Below are positions 34,221 through 41,572 of a stretch of DNA of 64,000 bases, in pieces. Every line of letters starts with the position of its first letter. Position 1 is the stretch's first letter. Both the position numbers and the translations under genes were made by a program. The notes beneath the pieces are model-generated. The model was not told the DNA's origin, did no database searches, and worked only from the letters and a program-made list of their open reading frames with translations. Origin of the DNA: DATAWK01 sp036267255 (GTDB lineage Bacteria > Acidobacteriota > Terriglobia > Terriglobales > Acidobacteriaceae); the NCBI GenBank assembly GCA_036267255.1, contig DATAWK010000053.1:1-64000 (forward strand), given 5' to 3'.

Positions 34221-35594
34221 TTATAGCCTGCGCATGGCCGCCCGGTGCGGATGTGTTTCCGCGTGACGCTTCCTTCCGTTGCGAGAGATATTCGCATTGC
34301 GAACGATCGCAAGAGGGAGGTCGCCATCGTCTCCTTCCCGTGCCTCAAGAAAAGCATCGAAGAGGACTGCATAGAGACCTTGCCGGTTGCTGAGTCTCTC
34401 TCGCCGCGCGCGAAGAAATTCAAAGCGAAACGGCGAAGAGAGTTCGGCTTCGCTTAAGAAGCCGGGAGAAAAGAATTCGTGCGAGTCCGCGACTGCGCCG
34501 ATGATGAGCGATCGCCAGCTCATTTTCAGCAATTCTTTCAGCATGGGTGTGGCATGGGGCAGATTGTCCATGCGCGCTCCCACGCGCTCGCTGAAGTTGA
34601 GGAGCTGTATGACGAGGCTGTCCAGCGGCGTACCCAGCGCGGCGGCACGAGAGAACAGCGTGATCGAACCGCGTTGCATATCCTCACGCACGTCCTGCAA
34701 ATCATCTCCCAATTGCAGAAGCACGCCCCACTCGAACGAGAACCGGCTTTCTTCTTCGCTGAGCCAGCCATGAGCCAGGCAAGCGTCCGCCAGGACAGAG
34801 CTGCCGCCTTTTGCGCAGCTCATCCGCAACACTTCGGCGACCACTTCGGCGTCGTCATCCTGGCCGCAGCCTTCGAGTTGCCGGATGCTTTCCTCCTGCG
34901 CGCGATGAATCGCCAAGAGGCAGTCGAAGACCTGGGGATAGTGCAGACGAGGATATTGCTCTTCGATCAACGCAACCAATGCCCACATGGCAAGCTCGCG
35001 ATCCCCTTGAGCCGCAAGTCGCTCGCCGCGCAAACGGTCTCGAAAACGGCGACTGAATTGGCGCTTCTCTTCCGCGGACACGTCCGTACGATCCAGATAG
35101 TTGTCACTGTACGGATAGAGGAGGCTGTAGCCCAGGATAGCCGGCGTGATGGCGATGCGGTCGCCGAGCAGGGGCTGCAATCCGCACGCGGTCCAGGCAT
35201 TCCGGCATGCCTGAATAATGTCGGGCATGCTCAGGCCGGCGTCGAACTGTCTGGCCCACTGGGCAAGCTTTCTGCCTACAGGCAGGAAATCGTTTGTGAG
35301 GAGATGGACGGCATCTCCCTGCAGGCCGAGTGCGGTCGCCGAAAATTGAGCGAAGGATGCTGTGATTCGATCCTGGGTTTCGAGGCGCTGCGCTTTGGTG
35401 CGAGGAGTCTTTCGCACGGCGCGCTCAACGGCGAGCAAGCCTTCGTCGTACGCGTTCTCGCGCTGCTGCTGTTCTTTTCGGTCGTAGTGCGCCCCGCCTT
35501 GCAACGATGGCGCAGCGCTGTCATGCCAAACCTCGATGGTCTGCGCAACCTGCGCCTCCACCCATGACCAGTCGTAGCTTTGCTGCATTCTCAT
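34221..35594 (-). CDS. Class 1 isoprenoid-synthase-fold protein
   Basis: The 457-residue protein is all-helical. It has two aspartate-rich signatures at the right distance for a trans-isoprenyl/terpene synthase fold: SDNYLD (163-168), replacing the first DDxxD, and GDDLQD (296-301), the second. The intervening ~130 residues are helical, as expected. It matches what databases call class 1 isoprenoid biosynthesis enzyme, with unknown substrate. The first motif is weak, so activity may be altered or lost. Downstream on the same strand is an M20 amidohydrolase. No squalene, phytoene or sterol genes are nearby. Confidence 0.7.
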   Translation of the reverse strand: MRMQQSYDWSWVEAQVAQTIEVWHDSAAPSLQGGAHYDRKEQQQRENAYDEGLLAVERAVRKTPRTKAQRLETQDRITASFAQFSATALGLQGDAVHLLTNDFLPVGRKLAQWARQFDAGLSMPDIIQACRNAWTACGLQPLLGDRIAITPAILGYSLLYPYSDNYLDRTDVSAEEKRQFSRRFRDRLRGERLAAQGDRELAMWALVALIEEQYPRLHYPQVFDCLLAIHRAQEESIRQLEGCGQDDDAEVVAEVLRMSCAKGGSSVLADACLAHGWLSEEESRFSFEWGVLLQLGDDLQDVREDMQRGSITLFSRAAALGTPLDSLVIQLLNFSERVGARMDNLPHATPMLKELLKMSWRSLIIGAVADSHEFFSPGFLSEAELSSPFRFEFLRARRERLSNRQGLYAVLFDAFLEAREGDDGDLPLAIVRNANISRNGRKRHAETHPHRAAMRRL

Positions 35595-35684
35595 TCTTTT
35601 GAGGAATACGAAAAGCCGAACCCAATAGTTCCACGAGAAGCTGAGGCTTCCGGCTCTTTTCGGCTGGCCGGCATCCGGGTTTGA

Positions 35685-36014
35685 TTACGGAATCATTCCG
35701 CATTCAAACATCTTGTTGGCGATGGGAGCGGCGACCTTGTTGATGAAATAGGTGCGCATCTGCGGGTTGTTCTTCATGTACTGGATGATTTTTTGTTGCT
35801 GCGCGGATGGCGGCTCCTTCTCCAGCTTCTTGAGCCGCAACTGCGTACAGCTGGAGGTTTGATATTTCAGAATGACCTTGTTGGCCAACGTATCGACCAG
35901 CGGGTGCTGCTGATTCTGAGCGAAGTTCTGCGCGTAGGTTCCACTGGCTACGGATAACAACAGCGGCGCAACGCAGAGACAAATGAGGCTGCGGACATGG
36001 CGGAACTGGATCAT
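35685..36014 (-). CDS. Small secreted hypothetical protein
   Basis: Start ATG 36014 (MIQFRHVRSL) has AGGAGAAG upstream; the in-frame ATG at 36038 has no such site. The 109-residue protein has a signal peptide (SLICLCVAPLLLSVASGTYAQ), a short AQNF/AQNQ 12-bp repeat, and a helical mature part with two cysteines (SSCTQLRLKKLE and ECGMIP) that could form a disulfide. The segment QQKIIQYMKNNPQMRTYFINKVAAPI may be a soluble helix. Function unknown. Confidence 0.7.
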   Translation of the reverse strand: MIQFRHVRSLICLCVAPLLLSVASGTYAQNFAQNQQHPLVDTLANKVILKYQTSSCTQLRLKKLEKEPPSAQQQKIIQYMKNNPQMRTYFINKVAAPIANKMFECGMIP

Positions 36015-36131
36015 GGACTTCTCCTGATTGGGATGCATGGTTGCCGGTGCGGCAGGCAGTGACTTGCATCCTCCATGATCGCGCGAAATCTGGCAATCAC
36101 TTTTTTGCGGAATGCCCGGGTAGGCGCGCCG

Positions 36132-36176
36132 GGACTCGAAGAAACTGGACTCGAAGAGATTGGGCTGGAAGCGACT
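36132..36176 (-). repeat. Three 15-bp tandem units at the 3' end of the efpL-like gene
   Basis: Units at 36132-36146, 36147-36161 and 36162-36176 begin GGACTCGAAG, GGACTCGAAG and GGGCTGGAAG. The last unit touches the minus-strand stop codon of the EF-P-like gene. Confidence 0.8.
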
Positions 36177-36751
36177 TATGCGCGCCCGGAGAATTCGCCG
36201 TTTTCTGTCGATACTTTGACGGTTTCGCCTTCTTTAATGAAAGGGGGAACGCGGATTTCCATGCCGGTTTCGAGTTTGGCGAGCTTGGTTGCATTGCCGC
36301 TTGAAGAGTCACCGCGCGATCCCGGTTCGGCATAGGTGACCTTCAGCTCCACGTACATGGGCAGCTGCAGCCCGATGGGATTGCCGTTGTACTTGTGCAG
36401 CTGGAGCAGAGCGCCTTCGACCAGATAGTCGAGAGCATTGCCGACCCTGCCCTCGTCGAGGGTGAGCGTCTCGTAACTATCCTGGTCGAGGAAGTGCGAA
36501 CCCTGGGCGTCGCTATAGAGATAGGAAGCGGGGACCAGTTGCAGGTCCGGCTCCTTGAACTTGTCACTGGCCTTGAAGGTCTTTTCAAAAACAGCGCTGT
36601 TGAGCAGATTGCGCATCTTGAGATGCACCAGGGTCTGGCCGCCGCGCGCGGTCGGGGTGGAGATGTCGGAATCGAGACAGAGGTAGGGGGTGTTTTCAAG
36701 CTCAAACAACATCTTGCGCTTGACGTTGATCGCTTCCAGCAATACGGCCAT
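36176..36751 (-). CDS. Elongation factor P-like protein (EfpL/YeiP type)
   Basis: The 191-residue protein has the three EF-P domains: a KOW-like domain I with MRNLLNSAVFEKTFKASDKF, a middle OB (SYLYSDAQGSHFLDQDSYETLTL) and a C-terminal OB ending FIKEGETVKVSTENGEFSGRA. The exposed domain I loop is S-T-P-T-A-R-G-G (R36), like the SPTARG loop of E. coli YeiP/EfpL, and not the lysine loop of canonical EF-P. The modified K34 position is therefore absent. EfpL-type factors relieve ribosome stalling at polyproline and related motifs. GAGGAG precedes the ATG. A canonical EF-P presumably lies elsewhere. Confidence 0.85.
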   Translation of the reverse strand: MAVLLEAINVKRKMLFELENTPYLCLDSDISTPTARGGQTLVHLKMRNLLNSAVFEKTFKASDKFKEPDLQLVPASYLYSDAQGSHFLDQDSYETLTLDEGRVGNALDYLVEGALLQLHKYNGNPIGLQLPMYVELKVTYAEPGSRGDSSSGNATKLAKLETGMEIRVPPFIKEGETVKVSTENGEFSGRA

Positions 36752-36966
36752 GAACTCCTCGATATGCAGGCTGGCGTGGAGATATAAGGCAGAGCGGTTG
36801 CCAGCTTCCGTTCCAGTATAAGGGGCTGGGCGGTGGTTTTGTGTGGGCCAGCGAGACGGCCCGATTGAAAGAGCCCAGGCACCAAAGACGGGACCTGGAA
36901 GATGGGACCCCAGGTGGCCCCGGAGCGCTCAATAAGTGCATTGGCGATTTAGCGCCAACTATCCTG
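36752..36966. other. Non-coding interval with a 24-bp dispersed repeat
   Basis: No gene is visible. 36837-36860 (TTTTG then GTGGGCCAGCGAGACGGC) recurs at 40216-40239 with one difference. A GGGACCTGG...CCAGG-type hairpin lies at about 36890-36915. Confidence 0.5.
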
Positions 36967-37452
36967 TCAGGTGACTCTACCCTCCCAACGACGGTGGTAG
37001 AGAGTCAAAGAGAGAATTACGAACGGCATGATGATTTCGGTGACTAAGAAGATGCCTGAGTTGTTGGAAGCGTGATTGTTGTTCAGTGTCATCTGCCGAA
37101 CGTGCCCGACCGCGTCGCCCAGCAGCCAGACCGCGTTTGCGATTGCTGTCGCCAACCAGAAGTCGGCCCAAAACTTCAGACACAAAACGCCTAAGACGCC
37201 AACGGTGAGGTCCGCCATCCCGACTTCGTATTCGTAAGGGCTTGTTGACCATCCTATGGACGCCGATGTCTCAACGGGACGGAAGACGTGTGCATACGCG
37301 GTGAGCACTCCCATCAGGCCAACATAGAAGAAGAGCAGATACAGGAGGTAGGTTCCGGCAATTGCCGCCCCACTGCTCCGCCGTTTGGGTGAGAATGCAA
37401 GGTGAACAGATGCGCCTACAACCGCAATGAGCGTAAAGATAACTTGAAACAT
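36967..37452 (-). CDS. Multi-pass membrane protein (DUF6790-like)
   Basis: The 161-residue protein has four to five TM helices (near 1-20, 33-52, 80-105 and 125-152). The segment GWSTSPYEYEVGMADLTVGVLG with its E-x-G-x-A-D motif resembles the DUF6790 family of bacterial membrane proteins of unknown function. GGAGG precedes the ATG. It stands alone between the 24-bp repeat and an SDR gene. Confidence 0.7.
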   Translation of the reverse strand: MFQVIFTLIAVVGASVHLAFSPKRRSSGAAIAGTYLLYLLFFYVGLMGVLTAYAHVFRPVETSASIGWSTSPYEYEVGMADLTVGVLGVLCLKFWADFWLATAIANAVWLLGDAVGHVRQMTLNNNHASNNSGIFLVTEIIMPFVILSLTLYHRRWEGRVT

Positions 37453-37487
37453 GCAGCCTCCAGAGAACTCTTAATAATCACCTTGCA

Positions 37488-38462
37488 TCAATCGACTGTC
37501 ACCGCCGGATATGCTTCTACGTGACTTTTGGAGAGTGAGCCAAACGTCACATGTGTGAGGCGCTCAGATTCCACCCAAAGCCTCTTCGCAACGGTTTCAT
37601 CCAGCGCGCTTTTCGGTACCCGCACAGAAGTTGGATAACCCTTCAGCTCTGCGATACCGTTCGGGCCATAATACCCGCCGGCCACTGCCTCCGGAGAAAC
37701 TGCGGCATACAGCGTTGGCAGGGCCCCATGTGCCGCGTCCTGCGACAGGAAGGGCTTCATCGTTGCTATCAGTATCTTCAAGCCCGGCGGAAGATGATCC
37801 GCCTGAAGATTTGTTACCGCATATCCCGGATGTGCCGCGGTGCTGAGAATCGGCGACCCGACGGCCTTCAACCGCCGTTGCAATTCCAGCGAAAAGATCA
37901 GGTCGGCCAGCTTGGATTGCGCATACGCCTGGAACATCGGCTTATAGACGCGCTCGCTCTGCAGATTATCGAACTCAATTTTGCCCTGGTTACTTGCCGA
38001 ACTCGACACCGTCACAATACGCGAGCCCGCTACTGGCTTGATGGATGGAAGCAACAGCATCGTCAAGGCAAAAGGCCCAAGATAGTTCGTGGCGAACTGA
38101 CGCTCAAATCCATCCCCGGTCACTTCACGCGTCGGCAGCGCCATTACGCCCGCATTGTTGATTAGCAGGTCGAGTGACTCGCCGGGGAATCGTTTCTTCA
38201 CGCGGCCTGCGAAGGCGTGGACGGAATCCAGCACGGCAAGGTCGAGTATCTCTGAATGAAGCCGTGCGTTCGGGACCTGCTCCAGAATGCGTGCGGCTGC
38301 ATCGTCGGCCTTACCCTGCGTCCTCGCAGGCAAAATAAGCTCGGCGCCCTTGTGGGCCAGCGCCAGCGCCGCCTCAAACCCGATGCCGCTGTTTGCGCCA
38401 GTGATCACAGCCCTGCGCCCAGCCTGCGAGGGAATATTTTCGGTAGTCCATTTGGTCTTCAT
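37488..38462 (-). CDS. Short-chain dehydrogenase (retinol dehydrogenase/oxidoreductase-like)
   Basis: I chose ATG 38462 (MKTKWTTENIPSQAGR) for 324 residues. The cofactor motif TGANSGIG is near residue 20, NNAG is intact, the catalytic serine lies in VTVSSSASNQG, and Y-x-x-x-K is YAQSK. This long-form SDR resembles WW-domain oxidoreductase/retinol dehydrogenase-like bacterial enzymes. It is divergent from an HxlR regulator with a 75-bp gap holding TATTG-ACC-CAATA, so HxlR probably controls it. Confidence 0.9.
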   Translation of the reverse strand: MKTKWTTENIPSQAGRRAVITGANSGIGFEAALALAHKGAELILPARTQGKADDAAARILEQVPNARLHSEILDLAVLDSVHAFAGRVKKRFPGESLDLLINNAGVMALPTREVTGDGFERQFATNYLGPFALTMLLLPSIKPVAGSRIVTVSSSASNQGKIEFDNLQSERVYKPMFQAYAQSKLADLIFSLELQRRLKAVGSPILSTAAHPGYAVTNLQADHLPPGLKILIATMKPFLSQDAAHGALPTLYAAVSPEAVAGGYYGPNGIAELKGYPTSVRVPKSALDETVAKRLWVESERLTHVTFGSLSKSHVEAYPAVTVD

Positions 38463-38537
38463 GGGTCTAGTATTGACCCAATAGTATCCTTTGGCAATAA
38501 GGCACCTTTTATTCCCGTACATACCTGGAGGTAACTA
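38463..38537. promoter_or_regulatory. Divergent promoter region of SDR and HxlR regulator
   Basis: The 75-bp gap contains TATTG-ACC-CAATA (38471-38483), flanked by AGTAT-like sequence, and a good Shine-Dalgarno (GGAGGT, 38527-38532) for the HxlR gene. HxlR regulators usually bind in such gaps, but the exact operator is unproven. Confidence 0.5.
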
Positions 38538-39032
38538 ATGAAGAAATCCGAAAAGAAATCAAGATTCGGATGGGAAGACATCAGAGATTTCTGCGAGACG
38601 CTGACCGACGCCGAAGATGCGCTCACACGCGACATGGTCTCCCGCATCTCGGACAAGTGGTCGCTCTGGACCATGAGCGTGATTGCCCAATCCGGCCAGC
38701 CCAGGCGCTTCTCCCGCATCATGGACCAGGTCGACGGTATCAGCCAGAAGTCCCTGACGAAGACGCTCCGCGGACTGGAGCGCGACGGACTCGTAACTCG
38801 CGAGGTCTTTGCCGAGGTTCCCCCTCGGGTTGAATACACCATCACAGCCCTCGGGTCCGAGATGCTCGACCACGTCGCACCGCTCTGGCTGTGGGTGGCA
38901 AAGAGCGTCCAGTCTTTTCAGGACTACCGAGCCGCATTCGATCATCGCGAGCTCCGGCCGGGAACGGCAGGCCTCCCGCTTGGGAAGAACGGGACTGTCG
39001 CATCCTTGCGTGACAAGGGGTCCGCGTTATGA
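38538..39032 (+). CDS. HxlR-family transcriptional regulator
   Basis: The 164-residue protein has the HxlR winged helix: TRDMVSRISDKWSLWTMSVI, RRFSRIMDQVDGISQKSLTKTLRGLERDGLV and VPPRVEYTITALGSEM. It has a longer N-terminal region than usual and a divergent SDR neighbour. Its stop codon overlaps the ATG of the next, truncated reading frame (ATGA), so it once formed an operon with an NAD(P)-binding oxidoreductase. Confidence 0.95.
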   Translation: MKKSEKKSRFGWEDIRDFCETLTDAEDALTRDMVSRISDKWSLWTMSVIAQSGQPRRFSRIMDQVDGISQKSLTKTLRGLERDGLVTREVFAEVPPRVEYTITALGSEMLDHVAPLWLWVAKSVQSFQDYRAAFDHRELRPGTAGLPLGKNGTVASLRDKGSAL

Positions 39033-39140
39033 ATCAGAATTTCGCTGCAATTATCCTCGGTGGCACTGGGCAAGTCGGTGGTGCGGCGGTCGCGGAGCTG
39101 CTGGCGATTCCGGAATGCCGGGAAGTGGTGATGGGCGGCT
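39029..39140 (+). pseudogene. Truncated NAD(P)-binding oxidoreductase (5' remnant)
   Basis: The frame starts in ATGA overlap with the HxlR gene and reads IILGGTGQVGGAAVAELLAIPECREVV, a clear Rossmann start of the atypical-SDR/NmrA or HTATIP2-like type. After about 36 codons it runs into sequence antisense to the TIM-barrel gene, whose stop lies at 39141-39143, and loses similarity. A deletion or rearrangement has removed the rest; the nominal frame ends at 39244. Non-functional. Confidence 0.75.
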
Positions 39141-40007
39141 TTACCCCACCTGTAAATGACGAAGGTAGGGAACGCTGGCTTTCATCATTGGCAAGTCCAT
39201 CTCCACAAAGTAATTCTGAACGCCGCCGGTCTTGGCCGCGTTAAAAATTCTTCTCCAATCGAGAGTGCCTTGACCCACTGGCACAATTTGCCGCGTCTTG
39301 GCCGACCAGCCTTGCACGTGCATGGAAATAAAGCGACCGGGATATCTCGTGAAGTACTCTACCGCATCGTACCCTTCGCTGATGGTGGACACCTGGAATT
39401 GGAACTTGACGTACCTGGGATCGAGAAGTTGAAACAGAAGGTCATAGGTACGCTGGCCGTCGACCTTGGTAAGTTCGAAGTCCTCGTTGTGAAGGCCCTG
39501 CACGATCCCGGCCGCCGCTGCCCGCTGACCCATCCGGTTGTATTCGTCGGCTGCGCGCTTCACGTCGTCCATGGTGGGATTCTTGGGGCCATCCAGGCTG
39601 GGCACGCACATTTGCGTCAGTCCGAGATCCTGCGCCCACGCAATCCGGCCCGCCTGATCCTGCCTGAGTTCATCGATGGAGAAGTGACTGCTGACGCATG
39701 TAAGGCCTGCATCGTGCAGGATAGCCCGAAGCTGCGCCCCGCTGAACTTGCTGAGCCCGGCGAATCCGGAGTCGGCGTAGCCCACGGGCGAGCACAACTC
39801 GATCGTCTTGAATCCGGCGGAGGTAAGCTCGCGAAGCGTGCCGCGAAAGTTGGTGGCGATCATTTCTCGCACCGGCCACGTCTGACACCCAATGGGCAAG
39901 CCAAGAGGACTGGCGTCCAGCACTTGCGTTCCCGATGCAAGCACCCCGGTTAACACGGCGCTAGCCGACGCGGTTCTGATGAATTCTCTTCTGGATACTG
40001 CCGTCAT
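39141..40007 (-). CDS. Tat-exported sugar phosphate isomerase/epimerase-like TIM-barrel protein
   Basis: I chose ATG 40007 (288 residues; GAGGAGG upstream). It has a twin-arginine leader SRREFIRTASASAVLTGVLA. The barrel has LPIGCQTWPVREM, FKTIELCSPVGYAD, VSSHFSID, VQGLHNEDFELTK, VKFQFQVSTI, ISMHVQGW and YFVEMDLPM. This is the AP-endonuclease family 2 (xylose isomerase-like) fold, with several conserved histidine/glutamate metal ligands. The usual substrate is a ketose or sugar acid in the periplasm; not identified here. Its 3' end abuts the truncated oxidoreductase. Confidence 0.85.
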   Translation of the reverse strand: MTAVSRREFIRTASASAVLTGVLASGTQVLDASPLGLPIGCQTWPVREMIATNFRGTLRELTSAGFKTIELCSPVGYADSGFAGLSKFSGAQLRAILHDAGLTCVSSHFSIDELRQDQAGRIAWAQDLGLTQMCVPSLDGPKNPTMDDVKRAADEYNRMGQRAAAAGIVQGLHNEDFELTKVDGQRTYDLLFQLLDPRYVKFQFQVSTISEGYDAVEYFTRYPGRFISMHVQGWSAKTRQIVPVGQGTLDWRRIFNAAKTGGVQNYFVEMDLPMMKASVPYLRHLQVG

Positions 40008-40106
40008 TACTGCCTCCTCGCGCGTGATCTGCGACTTCCATTTTAGAGTCTCAGGTCGGGACAGGCTCTGTGCAACGAAATAGTTACTTCCGATTCGCCG
40101 GTCACT

Positions 40107-40143
40107 CGACAGCAAAAGTTAGCACCTGACCGAAAAGTAGCCA
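40107..40143. repeat. Possible IS21-like terminal repeats
   Basis: Two 18-bp units, CGACAGCAAAAGTTAGCA (40107-40124) and CTGACCGAAAAGTAGCCA (40126-40143), share the C-x-x-C-x-x-AAAAGT-x-x-C-x pattern. IS21-family ends carry multiple such repeats around an AAAAGTT(G)A core. No transposase gene is present, so at most it is a relic end. Confidence 0.35.
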
Positions 40144-40215
40144 TCTCGGAAAAATGAGCATATTTCAACTGGCGACAACAGGCCAATGCGCTCATTGAGG
40201 TGCAATAGGGAGCAT

Positions 40216-40239
40216 TTTTGCGTGGGCCAGCGAGACGGC
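40216..40239. repeat. 24-bp dispersed repeat, second copy
   Basis: TTTTGC followed by GTGGGCCAGCGAGACGGC; the copy at 36837-36860 has T instead of C. The two copies bracket the DUF6790-like, SDR, HxlR and TIM-barrel genes. Confidence 0.7.
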
Positions 40240-40408
40240 AGCAGCGGTGGCCTGGAGGGTCGAACGGTTTTTGGCTACAGGGGAATACTCCTGCATGGGC
40301 CGACTCTGCTCTGCTCTGCATTTTTTTTGGCCTGACCGATCCGTTTTGATGAACGGAATCGTCTTCATGGTGTAAGGACAGAGAACAACAATTTTGAAGG
40401 AGGCCATC

Positions 40409-40732
40409 ATGAATACGACCATAGCGGTGACCAAACAGGTCACCACCCTTATCAACGTCCTGACCGTTGAACCGGAGAATCAGCCAAAGCTCATCCAGCT
40501 TCTGCGTGACAATACTGAAAGTGTCGTCAGCGGACTGGATGGCTGGATCTCGACCAGCTTCATCGCCGCCAAGGATCAGCGTCATGTCGTCATCTACTCG
40601 CAGTGGCGCGACCTTGCCTCGGTAGAGGCGATGCGGACCAACCCCTATATGACCGCTTACTTTCCGAGGATCGCTGCGCTCGCCGCGTTCGACAGCCTCG
40701 CCGGCGACGTTGTCTACAACCACCACGCCTGA
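40409..40732 (+). CDS. Antibiotic biosynthesis monooxygenase-like (ABM) protein
   Basis: Start ATG 40409 follows AAGGAGG. The 107-residue protein is a ferredoxin-like ABM dimer: TTLINVLTVEPENQPKLIQLL, ESVVSGLDGWISTSFIAAKDQRHVVIYSQWRDLASVEAM. These act as quinone or small-molecule monooxygenases, or as stress proteins. It is the first gene of a three-gene operon (ABM, SDR, ECF sigma). Codon use is more GC-biased than in neighbours, which may mean acquisition. Confidence 0.85.
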   Translation: MNTTIAVTKQVTTLINVLTVEPENQPKLIQLLRDNTESVVSGLDGWISTSFIAAKDQRHVVIYSQWRDLASVEAMRTNPYMTAYFPRIAALAAFDSLAGDVVYNHHA

Positions 40733-40755
40733 TGCGCGGAGAAAGGAGAAGGAAC

Positions 40756-41535
40756 ATGCAGAAGCTGAACGGGAAACGAGTGGTCATCACCGGCGGCAGC
40801 CAGGGGCTGGGGCTCGCGATGGTCGAGGCGCTCGTCGCCTGCGGCGCGAACGTGACTGCAATTGGCCGCGATCGAGCGAATCTTGCTGCAGCCGAGCAGG
40901 CCGGTGCTGCGGTGATTGCCGGCGATGCAACCGACGCCGCGCTGATGAACAAGGTCGTCGGCGAAGAGATGCCCGACGTGCTGATCCTCAACGCTGGCGC
41001 GCGGCTGCCGATCAAGCCGATCGACGAGCAGAACTGGGACGAGTTCTCGACCGTCTGGAACACCGATGTGAAGGCAGGGCTGGTCGGCATTCAGGCCGCG
41101 CTCCGCACGCCGATGCAGCCGGGTGGCCGCGTTCTGGTCATGTCGAGCGGAGCCGCGATGGTGCTTGCGGTGCCATTCATCAAGCCCGAAGATTTGAGCC
41201 TCTCCGGAGGCTATATAGGCGCCAAACGGATGCTGTGGTTCATGGCGCACAGTGCCAACGCGGTATCGCGCGCGCGTGATCTTGGAATCCATTTTCAGGT
41301 GCTCGCGCCCATGCAGCTGATTCCCGGGACCACGCTCGGCCATCAGGTTGCGGCCGCCTGCGCGGAGTTCGAAGGCGTCAGCCTCGAGGAGCATGTCATG
41401 CGACGGTATGGCTCGATCCTGCGCCCGGCACAGATTGGAGAACAGGTGGCCGAGCTACTCGGCGATCCGCGTTATATGCAGGGCGTGGCCTACGGGTTTC
41501 GCAACGAGAGTGACATCGTGCCGCTCGACGTATGA
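40756..41535 (+). CDS. Short-chain dehydrogenase/reductase (SDR)
   Basis: Start ATG 40756 follows AAGGAGAAGG; earlier in-frame codons overlap the ABM gene. The 259-residue enzyme has TGGSQGLG (residues 11-18), a LILNAGA motif, a serine in VLVMSSGAAM and a Y-x-x-x-K (YIGAK). It has an unusual Q-L-I-P-G-T-T-L-G substrate segment. It is probably an NADPH-dependent reductase of the monooxygenase product. Central gene of the ABM-SDR-sigma operon. Confidence 0.9.
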   Translation: MQKLNGKRVVITGGSQGLGLAMVEALVACGANVTAIGRDRANLAAAEQAGAAVIAGDATDAALMNKVVGEEMPDVLILNAGARLPIKPIDEQNWDEFSTVWNTDVKAGLVGIQAALRTPMQPGGRVLVMSSGAAMVLAVPFIKPEDLSLSGGYIGAKRMLWFMAHSANAVSRARDLGIHFQVLAPMQLIPGTTLGHQVAAACAEFEGVSLEEHVMRRYGSILRPAQIGEQVAELLGDPRYMQGVAYGFRNESDIVPLDV

Positions 41536-41572
41536 TCCAAAGAGCAATGCTATCCCGAGGAGGCGATCGTCT

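Larger units (their letters stand above)
40008..40408. other. Non-coding interval with mobile-element relic and repeat
   Basis: No gene is visible. It carries an IS21-like terminal repeat (40107-40143), the 24-bp repeat (40216-40239) and a T-rich stretch (40320-40329) following CTCTG-CTCTG-CTCTG. A GAAGGAGG site precedes the next gene. Confidence 0.6.
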
